Assembly: GCA_038501625.1 (NCBI GenBank)
Contig: JAZAYU010000013.1
Coordinates: forward strand, 10,602,001-10,666,000
DNA length: 64,000 nucleotides
DNA from: Corbicula japonica
Lineage: Eukaryota > Mollusca > Bivalvia > Venerida > Cyrenidae
Direction of reading: 5' to 3'
The stretch's first letter is position 1; each line of letters begins with the position of its first letter. Positions 47,746-59,749 of the stretch are shown here, piece after piece. The notes beneath the pieces were generated by a model. It searched no databases. It worked only from the letters and a program-made list of their open reading frames with translations, and had not been told where the DNA came from. A program made the position numbers and the translations under genes.

Positions 47746-48646
47746 AAGCAATAGTTGTCGCACTTGGGACCTTATTCGTGGAATAAATGGTCAAATATTA
47801 ATTACTTGTTATCAGTTATAATATTTGCTTGTTCAACGTTATTTTATTATACTTTAACATGAAGCATATAAGTGTTGATTTAAATATTTAAAACATGAAC
47901 TCAACTCGGTTCTATCAACATGAAAAGCAGTGGTAGTGTTGTTTTTTTTTTTTTTTTTTTTAAACTTCGTCAGTACAGTTTTATTTGTTTTCATGTAGAA
48001 CTGTAATAAGAATAACAGGGAAATAAATGTAAAATGTATATCTAAAGGAGGCATTTATATTTAAACTGCTCTCTTTAATATCTGCAAATATTGCATGGAA
48101 TAATGAACTTAGATTTTAAGATAAGAAAATACGGAGAGTGTTTTAGACAGTTCTCTCAGTGATAAAACCGAAGCAAAGATAGACCGTGTGTTTTCGAAAC
48201 CGAACTGTTTTAAACATTTACCGCGTATCCTTATCTGAATTAAACATGTCACGTTCTTACCCTCAACAAATGGTCATGCTCAAGTGGATTAAGAAATACA
48301 GGGAGTGAGCGCGACATTATCTGCGCCGGGCGTTAAATCCAACCAAACGTAAGCGTTCATCACAGCCTTTGTCTCAAGATTTATTATGTGTTTCAAACTG
48401 CGTCAGATCTTGAAAATTGCACAGTAACACCCAAAATTGTCACTTATGTTACAAGTTTCATCGCCTCATTGGTTCCTATTTCGTTCATTAAAGGTAATTA
48501 TTGCAATCATGACAACCAGTTTGGATAGATGATGTGCGCAAAATTTAGAATCACGTTGTACACATCCCAACAAAAAGACAAGAAAACAACACAACAACAA
48601 CTCTTATATAAATTCCACCTAATCAACATCATAATCAACACGTAAA
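47746..48646. other. Intergenic sequence, no feature seen
   Basis: Contains a poly-T run at about 47941-47960. No gene is supported. Confidence 0.4.
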
Positions 48647-49354
48647 GGGGCCGTCACACTATGACGTTCTGGTCAACGTTCTCTGAACGTTTCAATCGTT
48701 CATTTTTTTAGCGTTCTAGAATGAGGATGACACATCTGGCGTGTTATAAACGTTTAGTCTAACGCATCACTAGCGTGTGACTAACGCACTAGAAGCGTAT
48801 AACAGCGACCAAGTAAGAAACCCCTAAAACCATAAGCATGTTCTCACGTGCAACTGGCGCGCGAAGAACGATTCGTTAACGTTAGACGAGCGTGCTGAGG
48901 CATGGACGTTCGGGCAACGCTCGAATGACGCCTCATTTGACGCCAAAAGGACGTTCGTTTCACTTTAGTCACACGCTGCATGCGCTAGGGGACCGTCGTT
49001 CTGCGGTCGTTGACAGGTCGCCAGAGAGTCGTTCGCAGCAAAGCAAACGTTTTGTAACAACCAAGTAACGCTCGAGTAACGACTGACTCACGATAGCCGA
49101 ACGCGTGCAACGCTCGGCGAACGTTAGTTAAAAGCTCTTCAGCGTTTAAAATTTAACGTTGAAAAACGCTGGCCTCAGTGAAAATTTGTGTGCATGTTCA
49201 AATTTTTTTTCTGGACCAGCGTTCTCCGCCGATTCCCGGCGATCACCGACGTTCATTAGCGTTCACACAGCGATATCCCAGCAACCATTGACGACTAACA
49301 ACGTTTCCTCATACGTCGTAGAACCTGGCCAAAACGTCATAGTGTGACGCCCCC
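48647..49354. mobile_element. 708-bp terminal-inverted-repeat element rich in AACGTT/AACGCT motifs
   Basis: The left end GGGGCCGTCACACTATGACG and the right end, read inverted, GGGGGCGTCACACTATGACG continue pairing through TT-TGG for about 27 bp with few mismatches. The interior is packed with GAACGTT, AACGCTCG and GCGTTC motifs on both strands, unlike the AT-rich surroundings. No transposase frame is seen. The target duplication is unclear: TAAA on the left, TTAA on the right. Confidence 0.75.
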
Positions 49355-50190
49355 TTAAGTATTTCCTTAATCACACTTATTTATATAACTTGTACTAAAA
49401 GCAAGAAGACTACAGAAACGCAACTTGAAATTTTTCACATATAAAGATTGGTTTTAAAAAAAATTACATAGTTAACTGTTTACTACATTTTGACTTACAA
49501 ACTATTTTCATGTACATCACCAGAATAAAGCTATTTTTGTTCTGCCAAAGGTCATATCGTATTAGCCATAGTAACCGGTGCGTTTCCTTTTCCTTTGAGT
49601 ATAATTGCATTAAATGATATACACAAGATGATTTGTGAAAACTTTTTTCGAATGATGTTTCATAATTTGATGGGTGATGCTGGGGCGATATGGTTATGAT
49701 TCGAAAGTTTTAAAAATATGAAACTTTGAAGATATAGTTTTCAATATTTCCGTGTCCAGAATTCCAAGTCTTGTCAAACACAGGCGAAAAATTGGCACAG
49801 CAGTTCTCGTATTGGTCCAGTCTAGTCTCGATATGAATTTGATGTTCATCAATAAAATTGTTACTTATCAAGTAAATTGTTATTGAGCCTCGGGCAGACA
49901 TATGAGTCCCCCCCCCCCCGCTCTGCCACCGGCCTTGGGCCAATATGACTTCCACTGGCCCAATAACAAGGCCAAGATCAATAGTCCTTTGCGAACTACG
50001 AGTTCTCGTAATAATTTCTGCATAGAAATTGATCATCTCAAGATAATTCTAGTTAACCAGACCAAAAGAAATCAAGGAACCTTACTGAGTAGACTTTAGT
50101 TTAACACCCTTTGACCCAACCCCTTCCCCACCCCAATAAAATAATAAACAAGCTTATTACATGTGTTACTAAATATAGTAACACAATTGT
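49355..50190. other. Intergenic sequence, no feature seen
   Basis: A run of about ten C lies near 49908-49918. Reading frames 49710-50036 (minus) and 49902-50099 show no domain. Confidence 0.4.
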
Positions 50191-50194
50191 ATGG

Positions 50195-50290
50195 TGTCAA
50201 AACTTATTATCATGTCACCAGCCTCATTATCAAACCAAGGCCTAGGGCTTAAAAGTGATAATGTGATAATGGCCCTGCCATTTTTTTGTC
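50195..50290. repeat. Half element related to the foldback at 51311-51444
   Basis: CCTAGGGCTTAAAAGTGATA, then GTGATAATGGCCCTGCCA, resembles the arm and centre of the larger foldback downstream. Only part is present. Confidence 0.45.
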
Positions 50291-51310
50291 CGATTCCAAT
50301 TATGTTTGTTCTACAGGAAATCGTTTTAGTAAGAAATTAAAAAAAAACAGTCAAAATAATGATCATTTGCACATGCGCTTATGAGCTTAATATTGCATAA
50401 ATAAACACTTTTTTGTTTATTTTGTAAAAGAATTGACATCTTGTTGGCGTATGAATACGAGTATGAGACAATACTTTGTAAAAAAAAGTCGGCCATTTTG
50501 TTTAAACTGATTTTGCTTTTATGTGCAAAGAAAACTGAAATATCAAAAACATATGAGGTGTGTCTTTTTAGAATTTGAAACGAAAAAATTTGCAAAAACC
50601 ATTGGGATCAGCCGACAAACCTGCTGTCATCCTTGAACGGCTTGTTTTCTGGTAGTAGGCTTCCAATGTGCAAAATCCAGTTCTTGAAAAAAGCTAATTG
50701 CTGAATTTCCTTGTCCAAATATACACACAACTTCAAAAGAATATTCTGTGTTGTTGTTTTTGTTGTTTCCTTCTTCGGACAGTCAGTTGAAATTTAACAC
50801 CAGCAACAAAGCCATTTAAGTTTATATTCAGAAACCGAAATGGCCTAGACACAGGCATTCAGATCATCAGGATTTCTGATCATCAAGCATGTAAATCCAT
50901 CAGCACAGACTAAACAATAATTAAAACACAATTGAGTAATAAAATCCAAAAAAAAATGTCCGAAATTGAATGCATTGACATGCCGGAAGGAATATTGATC
51001 TCGAAAATGACGTCAGTGTTATAAAGGCTCCTGTTTCAAGCGGATTATAATAATTATAGACTCTCTCATAGTACAAATGCTTTTGTTCTCGGTTAGGGGA
51101 CTTGCAAAAAGAGAAAATTAGTATGATATTATACAATTGTCTTACAGTGCCTCCATATTTAGGTGAGACTAAGAAATTAGCGAGGGCGAGGGGCTTTCTG
51201 AGAAAGTAGTTCCGTCACTGTCAAATTTTAATACATTTGCATGATAATATACTATATACGATAGAACAACTGGACATCAGAGAGTCGACGTACACATGTA
51301 ATAAACAGGT
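50291..51310. other. Intergenic sequence, no feature seen
   Basis: Short reading frames only, with no recognised domain or repeat. Confidence 0.4.
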
Positions 51311-51444
51311 AAATGAACAGGTTAGCAGTGCCTTTGAATGATAATGGCCCTGCCATGAGATAATGGCCCTCGGGCTAAAGCCCTCGGGCCATTATCAACA
51401 TGACAGGGCCATTATCATTCAAAGGCACTGCTAACCTGTTCATT
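51311..51444. repeat. 134-bp near-perfect foldback (hairpin) element
   Basis: TGAACAGGTTAGCAGTGCCT on the left is the exact inverse of AGGCACTGCTAACCTGTTCA on the right. Pairing continues through AATGATAATGGCCCTG. The core GATAATGGCCCTCGGGCT / AGCCCTCGGGCCATTATC is separated by only two bases. Confidence 0.9.
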
Positions 51445-53090
51445 AACCTCTAATGAAAGCATCCGTCGTTGTCTAGGATCCACTCAGTTTTAATATGTTT
51501 TAGGACCTATTCCAGACGGTGAACGGTCAATATTCGCAAATGAAACACAAATTTGAGAGAAAGTGGTCAACACAGGTGAACATACATGTCAATGCGGTCA
51601 TATAACTATAATGCGGCTTTACAGATTGGTCCGAACTTGCAGCCAATAGACTGATGCGCTGTTGAACCATAAAGCCCAAATTATGGATAGCAAGGGTGAG
51701 ATATCTCGGCATTGAAGTTTAACAAAACTAAAACTTTTTAAGCCATCTTAAATCGGGAAACTCGTTTTTAGGACATGGGCCGACGGATAGCTCTACATTA
51801 TTGCCCCAGAAAGCTGTCATATTTGCGAATCTACCTACGCTAAATGTTAATTCATCTTTTTTATTTACTCATTTCGTAAGTTTCGCAATTTTGTGGTTTA
51901 TCTATACATCTGAAATATTTTCATTCATCTTTATTAAGCAGGTGTGTCGAATACTTGTGAACATATTGATATAGCGACCCCATGCGATGCAGTTTTTTGA
52001 AACTTAACAACGCTTGTGAATGAATGCTTCAGAGATACTTTATTTATTTAACTGGGTTTATTGTGACAAATATTCGGTCATACATTGCAATAGTTTTGGC
52101 ACCCAAGTCTCCGGAAGTCAACTGTATAGAATCATTCTTCTTTCAACGTTTGACCAATTTTGGCATTTTTCGGTCACGGCTTGGAAGGGCAGAAATCCGA
52201 TCAACCAAAGTTATATTATGGGCCGTGATCAGTTGACATAGATAAGTTGAACTCTGTGAGATTTAATCGAGATCCATTAAACATGCCCAAAATTGCCTTT
52301 ACATGAAAAGCAAGATATGACATCAAATGATAAATTATAGCATTATTTGTTCGTTACAGTGACAATGTCGGTCTCGGATAGGAAAAAAACAAAGCTTTCG
52401 AGTTACAGAAACTCTTGGCTCAAATGAATGAAGTATCACATCTTCATGCATTCCCGATGAAATAGAGGGCGATCTTGTAAATTATCAATTAATCAAGCTT
52501 AAGGCGGCGCTTATTTCTAATTTAGTGGTACGATTTTTATTTTCAAAGCAATTCCTCCCAAACGGTGTTTCTTCCCGAGTGAAAACCACCAGGGCACCTT
52601 GAGAACATAATCTAAATTTCAACTCTTAAACGAATTATTGACTTAACCTTTTTTATTGGTCTGTTGAGACAACGCTAAATATCAGTGCTTGGAGTCGGAG
52701 ACGAGTTTCCAGTCATATGTAATACTACCATCTTCATGTCTGGAAACGGTTCTTGGGTTAAGCAAGTTAAATTTTCTTGTAAAAATAGACCATTAAAAGG
52801 TCGTCCGGGCTTTCCTTCTAAGCAAGCTTACACGGTCACATGAGAGGAACTACGAGCATTGCACATCAATATAATCGAGCCCACAGCATTAATGACTGTT
52901 TGACCACAAGCCCGATAGCATTCAATTGGTCAAACTCATCAGAAAGCATACGTGCAATGCAAAATAAAAGTAGCTCAATTCATGTGATATATCCTAAAAC
53001 AGCCACGCGATCATTCTTCATTCACTGTTTTCGACTTCTGATACTGACCGAGGATTAAACTCCATAATCCCTCATCTTCTTAATACATAT
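51445..53090. other. Intergenic sequence, no feature seen
   Basis: Several short reading frames (for example 52020-52241 and 52840-53058) lack any recognisable domain or splice context. Confidence 0.4.
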
Positions 53091-53094
53091 CGCA

Positions 53095-53245
53095 CCAGGT
53101 ACCGCTAGTCACCCGTTACAGCACAAAACCTAGATTATCTCTGGTAACAAGAGGTGATGTAAGCCGGTCTCTTTGAAGAGGGCCGTGAGAAGTGGGCTAA
53201 TTAGCCCATACAGCCAGTGCCATCCCCGGGGCTTACATCCTCCAT
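53095..53245. repeat. Structured GC-richer segment with nested short palindromes
   Basis: GATGTAAGCC at about 53157 pairs with GGCTTACATC at about 53231. Between them lie CTCTTTGAAGAG and GGGCTAATTAGCCC. The composition differs from the AT-rich flanks. It may be a small dispersed repeat; I see no second copy in the window. Confidence 0.4.
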
Positions 53246-54685
53246 AATGTACGTGACCTGGATAGAAGTTTAAATTTACAACAGTCAATGCCGTTAATAG
53301 TACTTAAGGCTTATTTAGGATAGATAGGCTAATGTCCTTAATTATATGAACATTTTGAAATACTTTAAAGAAAACAATTATAATATTTAACATTTAAACC
53401 GAAATTAACTTAAACAAATATTGATTTATAATTAGGATACGAGGAAATGCACCCTAAAATTTTACAGAATTTATCCTCTTAATTGTACTTTAGACCTATT
53501 GCATTTCAGGTGATATCAACTTTAAATTTCAACGATGAAATTCGTGTCTTAAACTATCGCTAGTAATTTATTTATTTTTTGTTGCGGTTAACCTTGGGCT
53601 CGGCATGCTGCAAAAAACTTACAACTTTACCACACCAAACCAAGATAGTACGTGATAAAACCGAGCATACATAGTATTTGGTGAAGTATTGTCGCGCAAC
53701 TTACTCTAAATTGAAAGACGAAAATATTCGTAGGGTAGCAACCATGAAATACGAACATCAGTTGTAGTACAAGTTTGGAAAAGCCAATCAGCGATATAAA
53801 ATCTCCGGCAGTTTTGTCCTTTTTTAATTTCAGGAAGTTTCTTTAAATTTTTAAATAAATAAAAATCTGCTTTATAATTTATGTCAATACCCGAACGTGT
53901 TTATCGGTATTTATGTGCGGAAAAAGAAAGGTTTAATAAACGAAACGGACCTAATGGAACCCTTCTTAAGCATTTATCAAACACTTAGTGTCCGTGACTT
54001 TCTATATTCATCCAACTTCCTTTACAACGATCCGGATCAATATCTTGTCAAGCGATAGCATACATAGTTCATATGACAAATTTAAAGTGCCCCTCAATAA
54101 TTTATTCAGACCTCTACGTCTTTCTATTGATGATTTTTTTCTTGCACTGACAAACGACTTCTGTTGAATCAATTAAACCGATCACAAGACAAGAAATAGA
54201 AATTTGAGATCCGACAAATACATAGTTCAATTAACATGCGGTTCGTTTTAAAGCGGAATAATAAATTCAGGGAAGAAAATTTCTTTTTAGCTAGAAAACA
54301 CAGAGTCTAAATATAGTAATGGTTACAGCGCGTATAATGTATCTCCATTTAACTAAGTGCAGTAACAGAGAAATGCCACGACGCAAGGGGAACAAGCAAC
54401 ACTATAGCATGCCGTTTTCAATTGTGGGGTCTTGGCCATATTTGGTTGTTCAATCCGAGGTATTGGCCATATTTGGATGGATGAGTAGAAGATTCAGACG
54501 TTGGATATTTATAAGGAAGTTCTTACATATTCTAATATGTTTTAGCACATTTCTAAAATTGTGAGCCTATTACAGCCTGTCATCACCTCTTGAGAATCTG
54601 TCTAATAGATGATATTTGTTCCTTTTAAGAAAACTAGCTTGGAGTCCAGTTTGTGACGTCTGCTGGTACTTTGTCAGAATAAAAA
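53246..54685. other. AT-rich intergenic sequence, no feature seen
   Basis: A short duplicated GGCCATATTTGG motif lies at about 54434-54475. No gene is supported. Confidence 0.4.
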
Positions 54686-54689
54686 ATAG

Positions 54690-55185
54690 AAAATGTACAA
54701 TAAGGGTCACAAGTCCATCAAATGTGACCTTGACCTAAAGAATTTGGTTTCATTTTGACCATGTGTAGTCATAAGCAATATAATTCGAAAGTTTGATGAA
54801 GGAATGTTAAGAAATGGCAGTTATAGCCGACGTTAAGTTTTCCTGTCAAAATCTAAGTGCAAATATGAACATAACTCCATCAAATGTGACCTTGACCTAA
54901 AGAATTTGGCGTCATTTTGACCGTGTTGTCATAAGCAGTTTAATTTGAAAGTTTGATGAAGAAATATTACGAAATGGCAATGTTATAGACAACGTTATTT
55001 AAGTTTTCATGACACACTCCAAGAGCAAAAAGGGCATAACTCCATCAAATATAACATTGACATAAAGAATTTTGCATCATTTTGACCATGTTGTCATATT
55101 TAATATAATTTCAAAATTTGATAAAGAAATATTAAGAAATGGCGAAGTTATAGCCATTGTTATGTTTTTGTGACAAATTGACCGA
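54690..55185. repeat. Three tandem diverged units of about 165 bp
   Basis: Each unit runs CATAACTCCATCAAATGTGA, CCTTGACCTAAAGAATTTGG, CATTTTGACC, TTGTCATAAGC, GAAAGTTTGATGAAG and AAATGGCA. The first unit starts slightly differently and the third is the most diverged. The block ends in GACCGACCTACATGACAAAC then AGCGATCCCTATGTATCGCC, which looks like the end of a dispersed element. Confidence 0.75.
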
Positions 55186-55489
55186 CCTACATGACAAACG
55201 GAGCGACAAAGCGATCCCTATGTATCGCCTTTACCTCGAAATGGCGACACAACAAAGCTCCATCTATTTTTATAAACAGTACCTCTCTTTAAAATAAAAG
55301 TCAATTTTGTGCTACTTGTGTATATATTTAATAAACTACTTAATGAAAACATTGCACAAACAAAACAATTAAGCTTGCAACAAATCTGTTTACGCATGAT
55401 TTATCTATATATAATTTCAATGAAATCATGCTAAGCAACTGAGCATAGTTCTAGTCAGATATAGTACATATATATTAGGTCTTTGTTCT

Positions 55490-55692
55490 TGTTCTTACAA
55501 AACAACTGTGCATAGTTCTTTTAACAAAACTGTGCACAGGCAAGTTATTTCATCACAACTGTGCATAATTTGAGTTTGTTCAACACAACTGTGCATTGTT
55601 TTAGTTTGTTCAACACATCTGTAACTAGATCTAGTTCTCTTAACACAACTGTGCATAGTTCTTGTTCTTTTAACACAACTGTGCATAGTTCT
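55490..55692. repeat. 30-bp degenerate minisatellite, about 6-7 units
   Basis: Units are of the type AACACAACTGTGCATAGTTC plus a TTGTTCTTTT-like remainder. A minus-strand frame of 63 codons with MHSCVKRTRT-type repeats is its shadow. Confidence 0.8.
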
Positions 55693-56479
55693 GTAACTAA
55701 AGTTACCATTCCTAACTAACAGATGTGTGAAGTAATTGGACTACTTCGTGAAGACACTAATCACCATTTTGGTGTAAAGCAGAACAGTTACTGTGGACTT
55801 GGGTTGGATGTTCTCATACACTAACCCCTAGGCTAACTAAAACAATAATCCATTAGGTTTTGAGGCTGTAAGTAAAACTACCTTTTGTACATTAACAACA
55901 TTCATTGAAATTATATCAAAAAAGTAAATCAAATGGCAATAGACTAGATCTACTTTACAGTTTCAAATGCAAAGAAATACACGTATATATATTGTGCAAA
56001 CAGAAATGTACCATGTTATCTGCTAATATGGTTCTATTATATTGTTTTACATTTTTAGTTATTAGTATCATTGTATAGTACCGACAGTTATCTATTGTCT
56101 TACAAAATATTTATTAGATGCCTTTGTCATGTTTGTTACAAATTATTATATATTTCGTTATTTTTGAAGCAAAATAAATTAAGCAATGTTGTATTCTCAA
56201 TTTTTGAGATCATTTCATGGAATTAGTCAACATCCCAAAGACAGAATTTTGAATTGTGAGGCCCAATCAAATTGTTCTAGGATGACTAGTGATAACATGT
56301 TTTCTATCTAACTAAATGAAAGCTATAAAATATTTAAAGTCAAAATAAAGTATGCATTGAAGAAAAAATATTTTGTTTTCATGTTAGTTGTAAAAAGGCA
56401 AGTATGGTAAAATCAGGGGGTCCAACGTATTTGGTTTTTGCGGAAAAGTAAGTGAGGGACATGTTCTGTGCGGAACAAA
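55693..56479. other. AT-rich sequence upstream of a candidate first exon
   Basis: No repeat or gene is seen. If the exon at 56480-56529 is real, the last few hundred bases would be its promoter and 5' UTR. Confidence 0.3.
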
Positions 56480-56529
56480 ATGGCGGAATATTTCGTTATT
56501 TTGTGCATTTCCGGAGATATTTTGACCAG
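56480..56529 (+). CDS. Candidate first coding exon, truncated by the gap
   Basis: An ATG in a strong context (CAAAATGGCGG, A at -3, G at +4) opens MAEYFVILCISGDILT and meets a textbook donor, CCAG-GTAAGTAGG, at 56530. The exon would be 50 bp, phase 2. Downstream exons are not identifiable because the 500-N gap starts 15 bases later. The peptide is too short to assign. The same bases are also open in another frame. Chance occurrence of a start plus donor is possible. Confidence 0.3.
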
Positions 56530-56544
56530 GTAAGTAGGTTTATA

Positions 56545-57044
56545 NNNNNNNNNNNNNNNNNNNNNNNNNNNNNNNNNNNNNNNNNNNNNNNNNNNNNNNN
56601 NNNNNNNNNNNNNNNNNNNNNNNNNNNNNNNNNNNNNNNNNNNNNNNNNNNNNNNNNNNNNNNNNNNNNNNNNNNNNNNNNNNNNNNNNNNNNNNNNNNN
56701 NNNNNNNNNNNNNNNNNNNNNNNNNNNNNNNNNNNNNNNNNNNNNNNNNNNNNNNNNNNNNNNNNNNNNNNNNNNNNNNNNNNNNNNNNNNNNNNNNNNN
56801 NNNNNNNNNNNNNNNNNNNNNNNNNNNNNNNNNNNNNNNNNNNNNNNNNNNNNNNNNNNNNNNNNNNNNNNNNNNNNNNNNNNNNNNNNNNNNNNNNNNN
56901 NNNNNNNNNNNNNNNNNNNNNNNNNNNNNNNNNNNNNNNNNNNNNNNNNNNNNNNNNNNNNNNNNNNNNNNNNNNNNNNNNNNNNNNNNNNNNNNNNNNN
57001 NNNNNNNNNNNNNNNNNNNNNNNNNNNNNNNNNNNNNNNNNNNN
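56545..57044. other. Assembly gap, exactly 500 N
   Basis: Second placeholder-sized run of N. Sequence resumes at 57045 in the middle of the duplicated block (the base matching 21769 of copy A). Confidence 0.99.
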
Positions 57045-57220
57045 GAACATAAATTTAAGATTAAGATAATAAATTTACATCCCTTAAAGTTATAGTCGGT
57101 CCCATTTAAAACAAGTAATTCATTGAAGAATAACATGTATTCTAGCAAAATTGTATCCCATGTTGTCAGTGATAAAAATGATTAGGGATATTGTTTTATT
57201 GCGGATTGCGGATAATATAC

Positions 57221-57311
57221 TTGTAAAAGTGGTATTTGACAGTCATGCGGCCGAATGTTAGAAATATGTCAAAATCATATTATTTGGCAGTCGTGAGTTC
57301 GAATCCATTTG
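57221..57311 (+). mobile_element. tRNA-like element (B box only), copy C
   Basis: Counterpart of 21945-22035, with the B box GAGTTCGAATCC intact. Confidence 0.35.
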
Positions 57312-57465
57312 AAACCGATCTAAGATTTACATGTTCATTTATTTAGTTAAATATTTAAGCAACTTAGAAATATTTTTGTTTTGTTTACTTCAGGTCTATT
57401 TTACACTTCATTCTTTAAGAAAGCTGAGTTTTAAGCCTTTCTTGATAAATTTATTATTAAATAAG

Positions 57466-57538
57466 CTATAAGTGGGAATCGAACCCGTAACCGTTATTCC
57501 AGCCTGACACAATGAAAAAGTTCGGCAACATGCGCAAG
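57466..57538 (-). mobile_element. tRNA-like element on minus strand, copy C
   Basis: Counterpart of 22190-22262, with the B box preserved. Confidence 0.45.
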
Positions 57539-58059
57539 TTTGTTTTCGTCTATTTCGGTTATTTTTGGCAACATGGGCTAGTCTGTTTTCGTCTATTTCG
57601 ATAATTCTGCTCCGTAGTTGAACGAGAATTTTTGGACCTAGTAGATCTTTAACGAATTTCGACACCTTTGTGCAAAAAAGGTATAGCTTCTTCTTACTTC
57701 AATAGTACTTATACTGTTTTTGCACTGGGGTGACGAAGTTGTTTTAGTATCAATATGAAACCGGATTCCTGTTTGTTTGCGACACATTCTTTACCTAATC
57801 GAAAGCTATTGAAGCTGTTTTCGTCAATTTTAGGGAAGTAATGTGCTGCTTTGTAAATGAAGCCCGGAGGGAGGTAAATGAAAGTTGACGAAAATTTGAT
57901 ACAATCTAGAACATCGCATTAGAAAGCCAATTGCGAATCTCCATAAATAATGTAATATAGTTGATAACTTTCCACTTTCATCCTCCACATTCATTTAATA
58001 AGTATTTGAAATATTCCAACAATTACGTACAGCGGCATTTTATTTTTTTCGTTGGGATT

Positions 58060-58290
58060 TTATAACTGGTTATGGATAAAAAAAAACAGTCACGTGATAT
58101 TTACTATGTTTAGATAACCACGAATTATCTTATGGCAGAATAGGCGAGTTAAATACTTGTTTCTGTGATCAATATTCATCTATAGAACATTCCGATATCA
58201 AGTCTGTAATAGTTGCGCTGATAAACCATATACTGGCTTTCATGCACCTGTCTGTCACGTGACCGTCTAGTTATCCATAACGTACTATAA
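58060..58290 (+). mobile_element. Compact GTCACGTGAC-ended MITE, copy C
   Basis: Counterpart of 22784-23012 with two extra A in the left end. Confidence 0.75.
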
Positions 58291-58618
58291 GCTGAATGTT
58301 ATGGTAAATGTCGTCATCAGAAATACCCCGTTTCTTTCCTTTATAAGAGTAAGATAAGATCTGGGATACCGAAGAGTTCTGCGAAGTTAATTTTAGGATT
58401 CCTTTCCAAAAAGTACATATAATCACCTTATTCCACGCGCATATTTTCGCGTATTTCGCGTCAATTCTTTTTAAATAAACAGTCCGAGATACGTTCTGCC
58501 GCAACCGCCCACCTCCGGATCTGCCTTCGGTGACTCCGGCCATTCCAATAAACATTATACAGAGCAGTGCATACCAATCTAAGATACAAACTTTCCCCCT
58601 TGCAATCAATTGTATCAA
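58271..58618 (-). CDS. Possible first exon of a secreted protein (copy C), unrecognised
   Basis: Same frame as 22993-23340 with a single amino-acid change (Ser to Tyr near residue 16, at the start of the hydrophobic stretch). The frame is open in all three copies, but the copies are so similar that this is only weak evidence of coding. Confidence 0.25.
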   Translation of the reverse strand: MIQLIARGKVCILDWYALLCIMFIGMAGVTEGRSGGGRLRQNVSRTVYLKRIDAKYAKICAWNKVIICTFWKGILKLTSQNSSVSQILSYSYKGKKRGISDDDIYHNIQLIVRYG

Positions 58619-59406
58619 TCAATCAGTTTTAAGTTCCATAATTTTTTGTAAAGACTCCACAGAAAATAACTTTAAATAGCGAGTGTACTTTGAATTTGTA
58701 TTTATTTTTTTTTTTTTTTTTTGGTTTTAGGCTGATCCGTCTCTATTTTGATAAGTTAGACGGAATTATACTGTAATAGTCATTCAATCGGAACAACAAC
58801 AACAACAACAATCTGTAACACAAAAATAATCATTTGTCCTTATAAGAACAGCTTTATCTATCTGTTTTTTAATCGAATGATTTTCAAACTGTGAACTGTC
58901 AACACTCCGGATATTACACAGATTCGGACACTTTCGTTGATATGTGAAATGAAATTTGAATACATGACAGTTTTGAACTATAAAATTAATTTTCTTTACG
59001 CCTATACATAAATGTAGGTTTTCAGTGACCTTAACAAAACCCATTAAATGTTTGGATAGATGTTTATCTAAGTTCGACAGACCAACAAAATTAAACACAA
59101 GTATTTGGTGAAAGATTTTAAATGAATGAAACTTCAGATATAAATTAATCCTGGATCACCATACCGGTTTTATTAGTTTTTTTATTTGATATAAAGTCAG
59201 TAACTTTGACTCTAAGACGTAAAAGGCCTACATAAATAAAAATGATAGTTGGACAATTTCGTTTGTACAAAACATCCTTTTATTTATGGTTTTATTATTA
59301 AACGTAGGCCATTGAATGAGTCAATGGCAAACATTATCTAAAGCACCAATTTCAGTTATTTAACAAACACACTAAAGACGCTAGTATATATTTGCAAGAC
59401 TATGCA

Positions 59407-59586
59407 ATGAAATTATTGGCTGCTGCTACTGCTGTTGATGCTTGTGATGATGAAGAGGAAGATGGTGAGAAGGATATGATATCCCGCCTCCTTACAATAA
59501 AGGTCCATGCTAAGCTATCAATTAAGAACAGCGTAACAGTTACAGAAGTGTTTAATGAAAATGTGATGTTCAGTGAAACTGGATAG
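59407..59586 (+). CDS. Short acidic reading frame (copy C), unrecognised
   Basis: Counterpart of 42950-43144, with Tyr to Cys and Lys to Glu changes and an earlier stop (GGATAG for GGAAAG), ending after SETG. Changing termini among copies argue against strong constraint. Confidence 0.18.
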   Translation: MKLLAAATAVDACDDEEEDGEKDMISRLLTIKVHAKLSIKNSVTVTEVFNENVMFSETG

Positions 59587-59614
59587 GCATTTAATGTTTA
59601 GGACATCTGATTAC

Positions 59615-59749
59615 AAGGTTATAAAATTGAAAGGAAAACCAGTCTGGAATCTCAAGCATTTGATTGGCTGAAATGGAGATCAGTCGCCAATTCAGCCAAT
59701 CAGATGCTTGAGATTTGAGACTGGTTTCCAAGCTCAGGTTTATAACCTT
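59615..59749. repeat. Palindromic foldback element, copy C
   Basis: Counterpart of 24336-24470. Confidence 0.85.
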
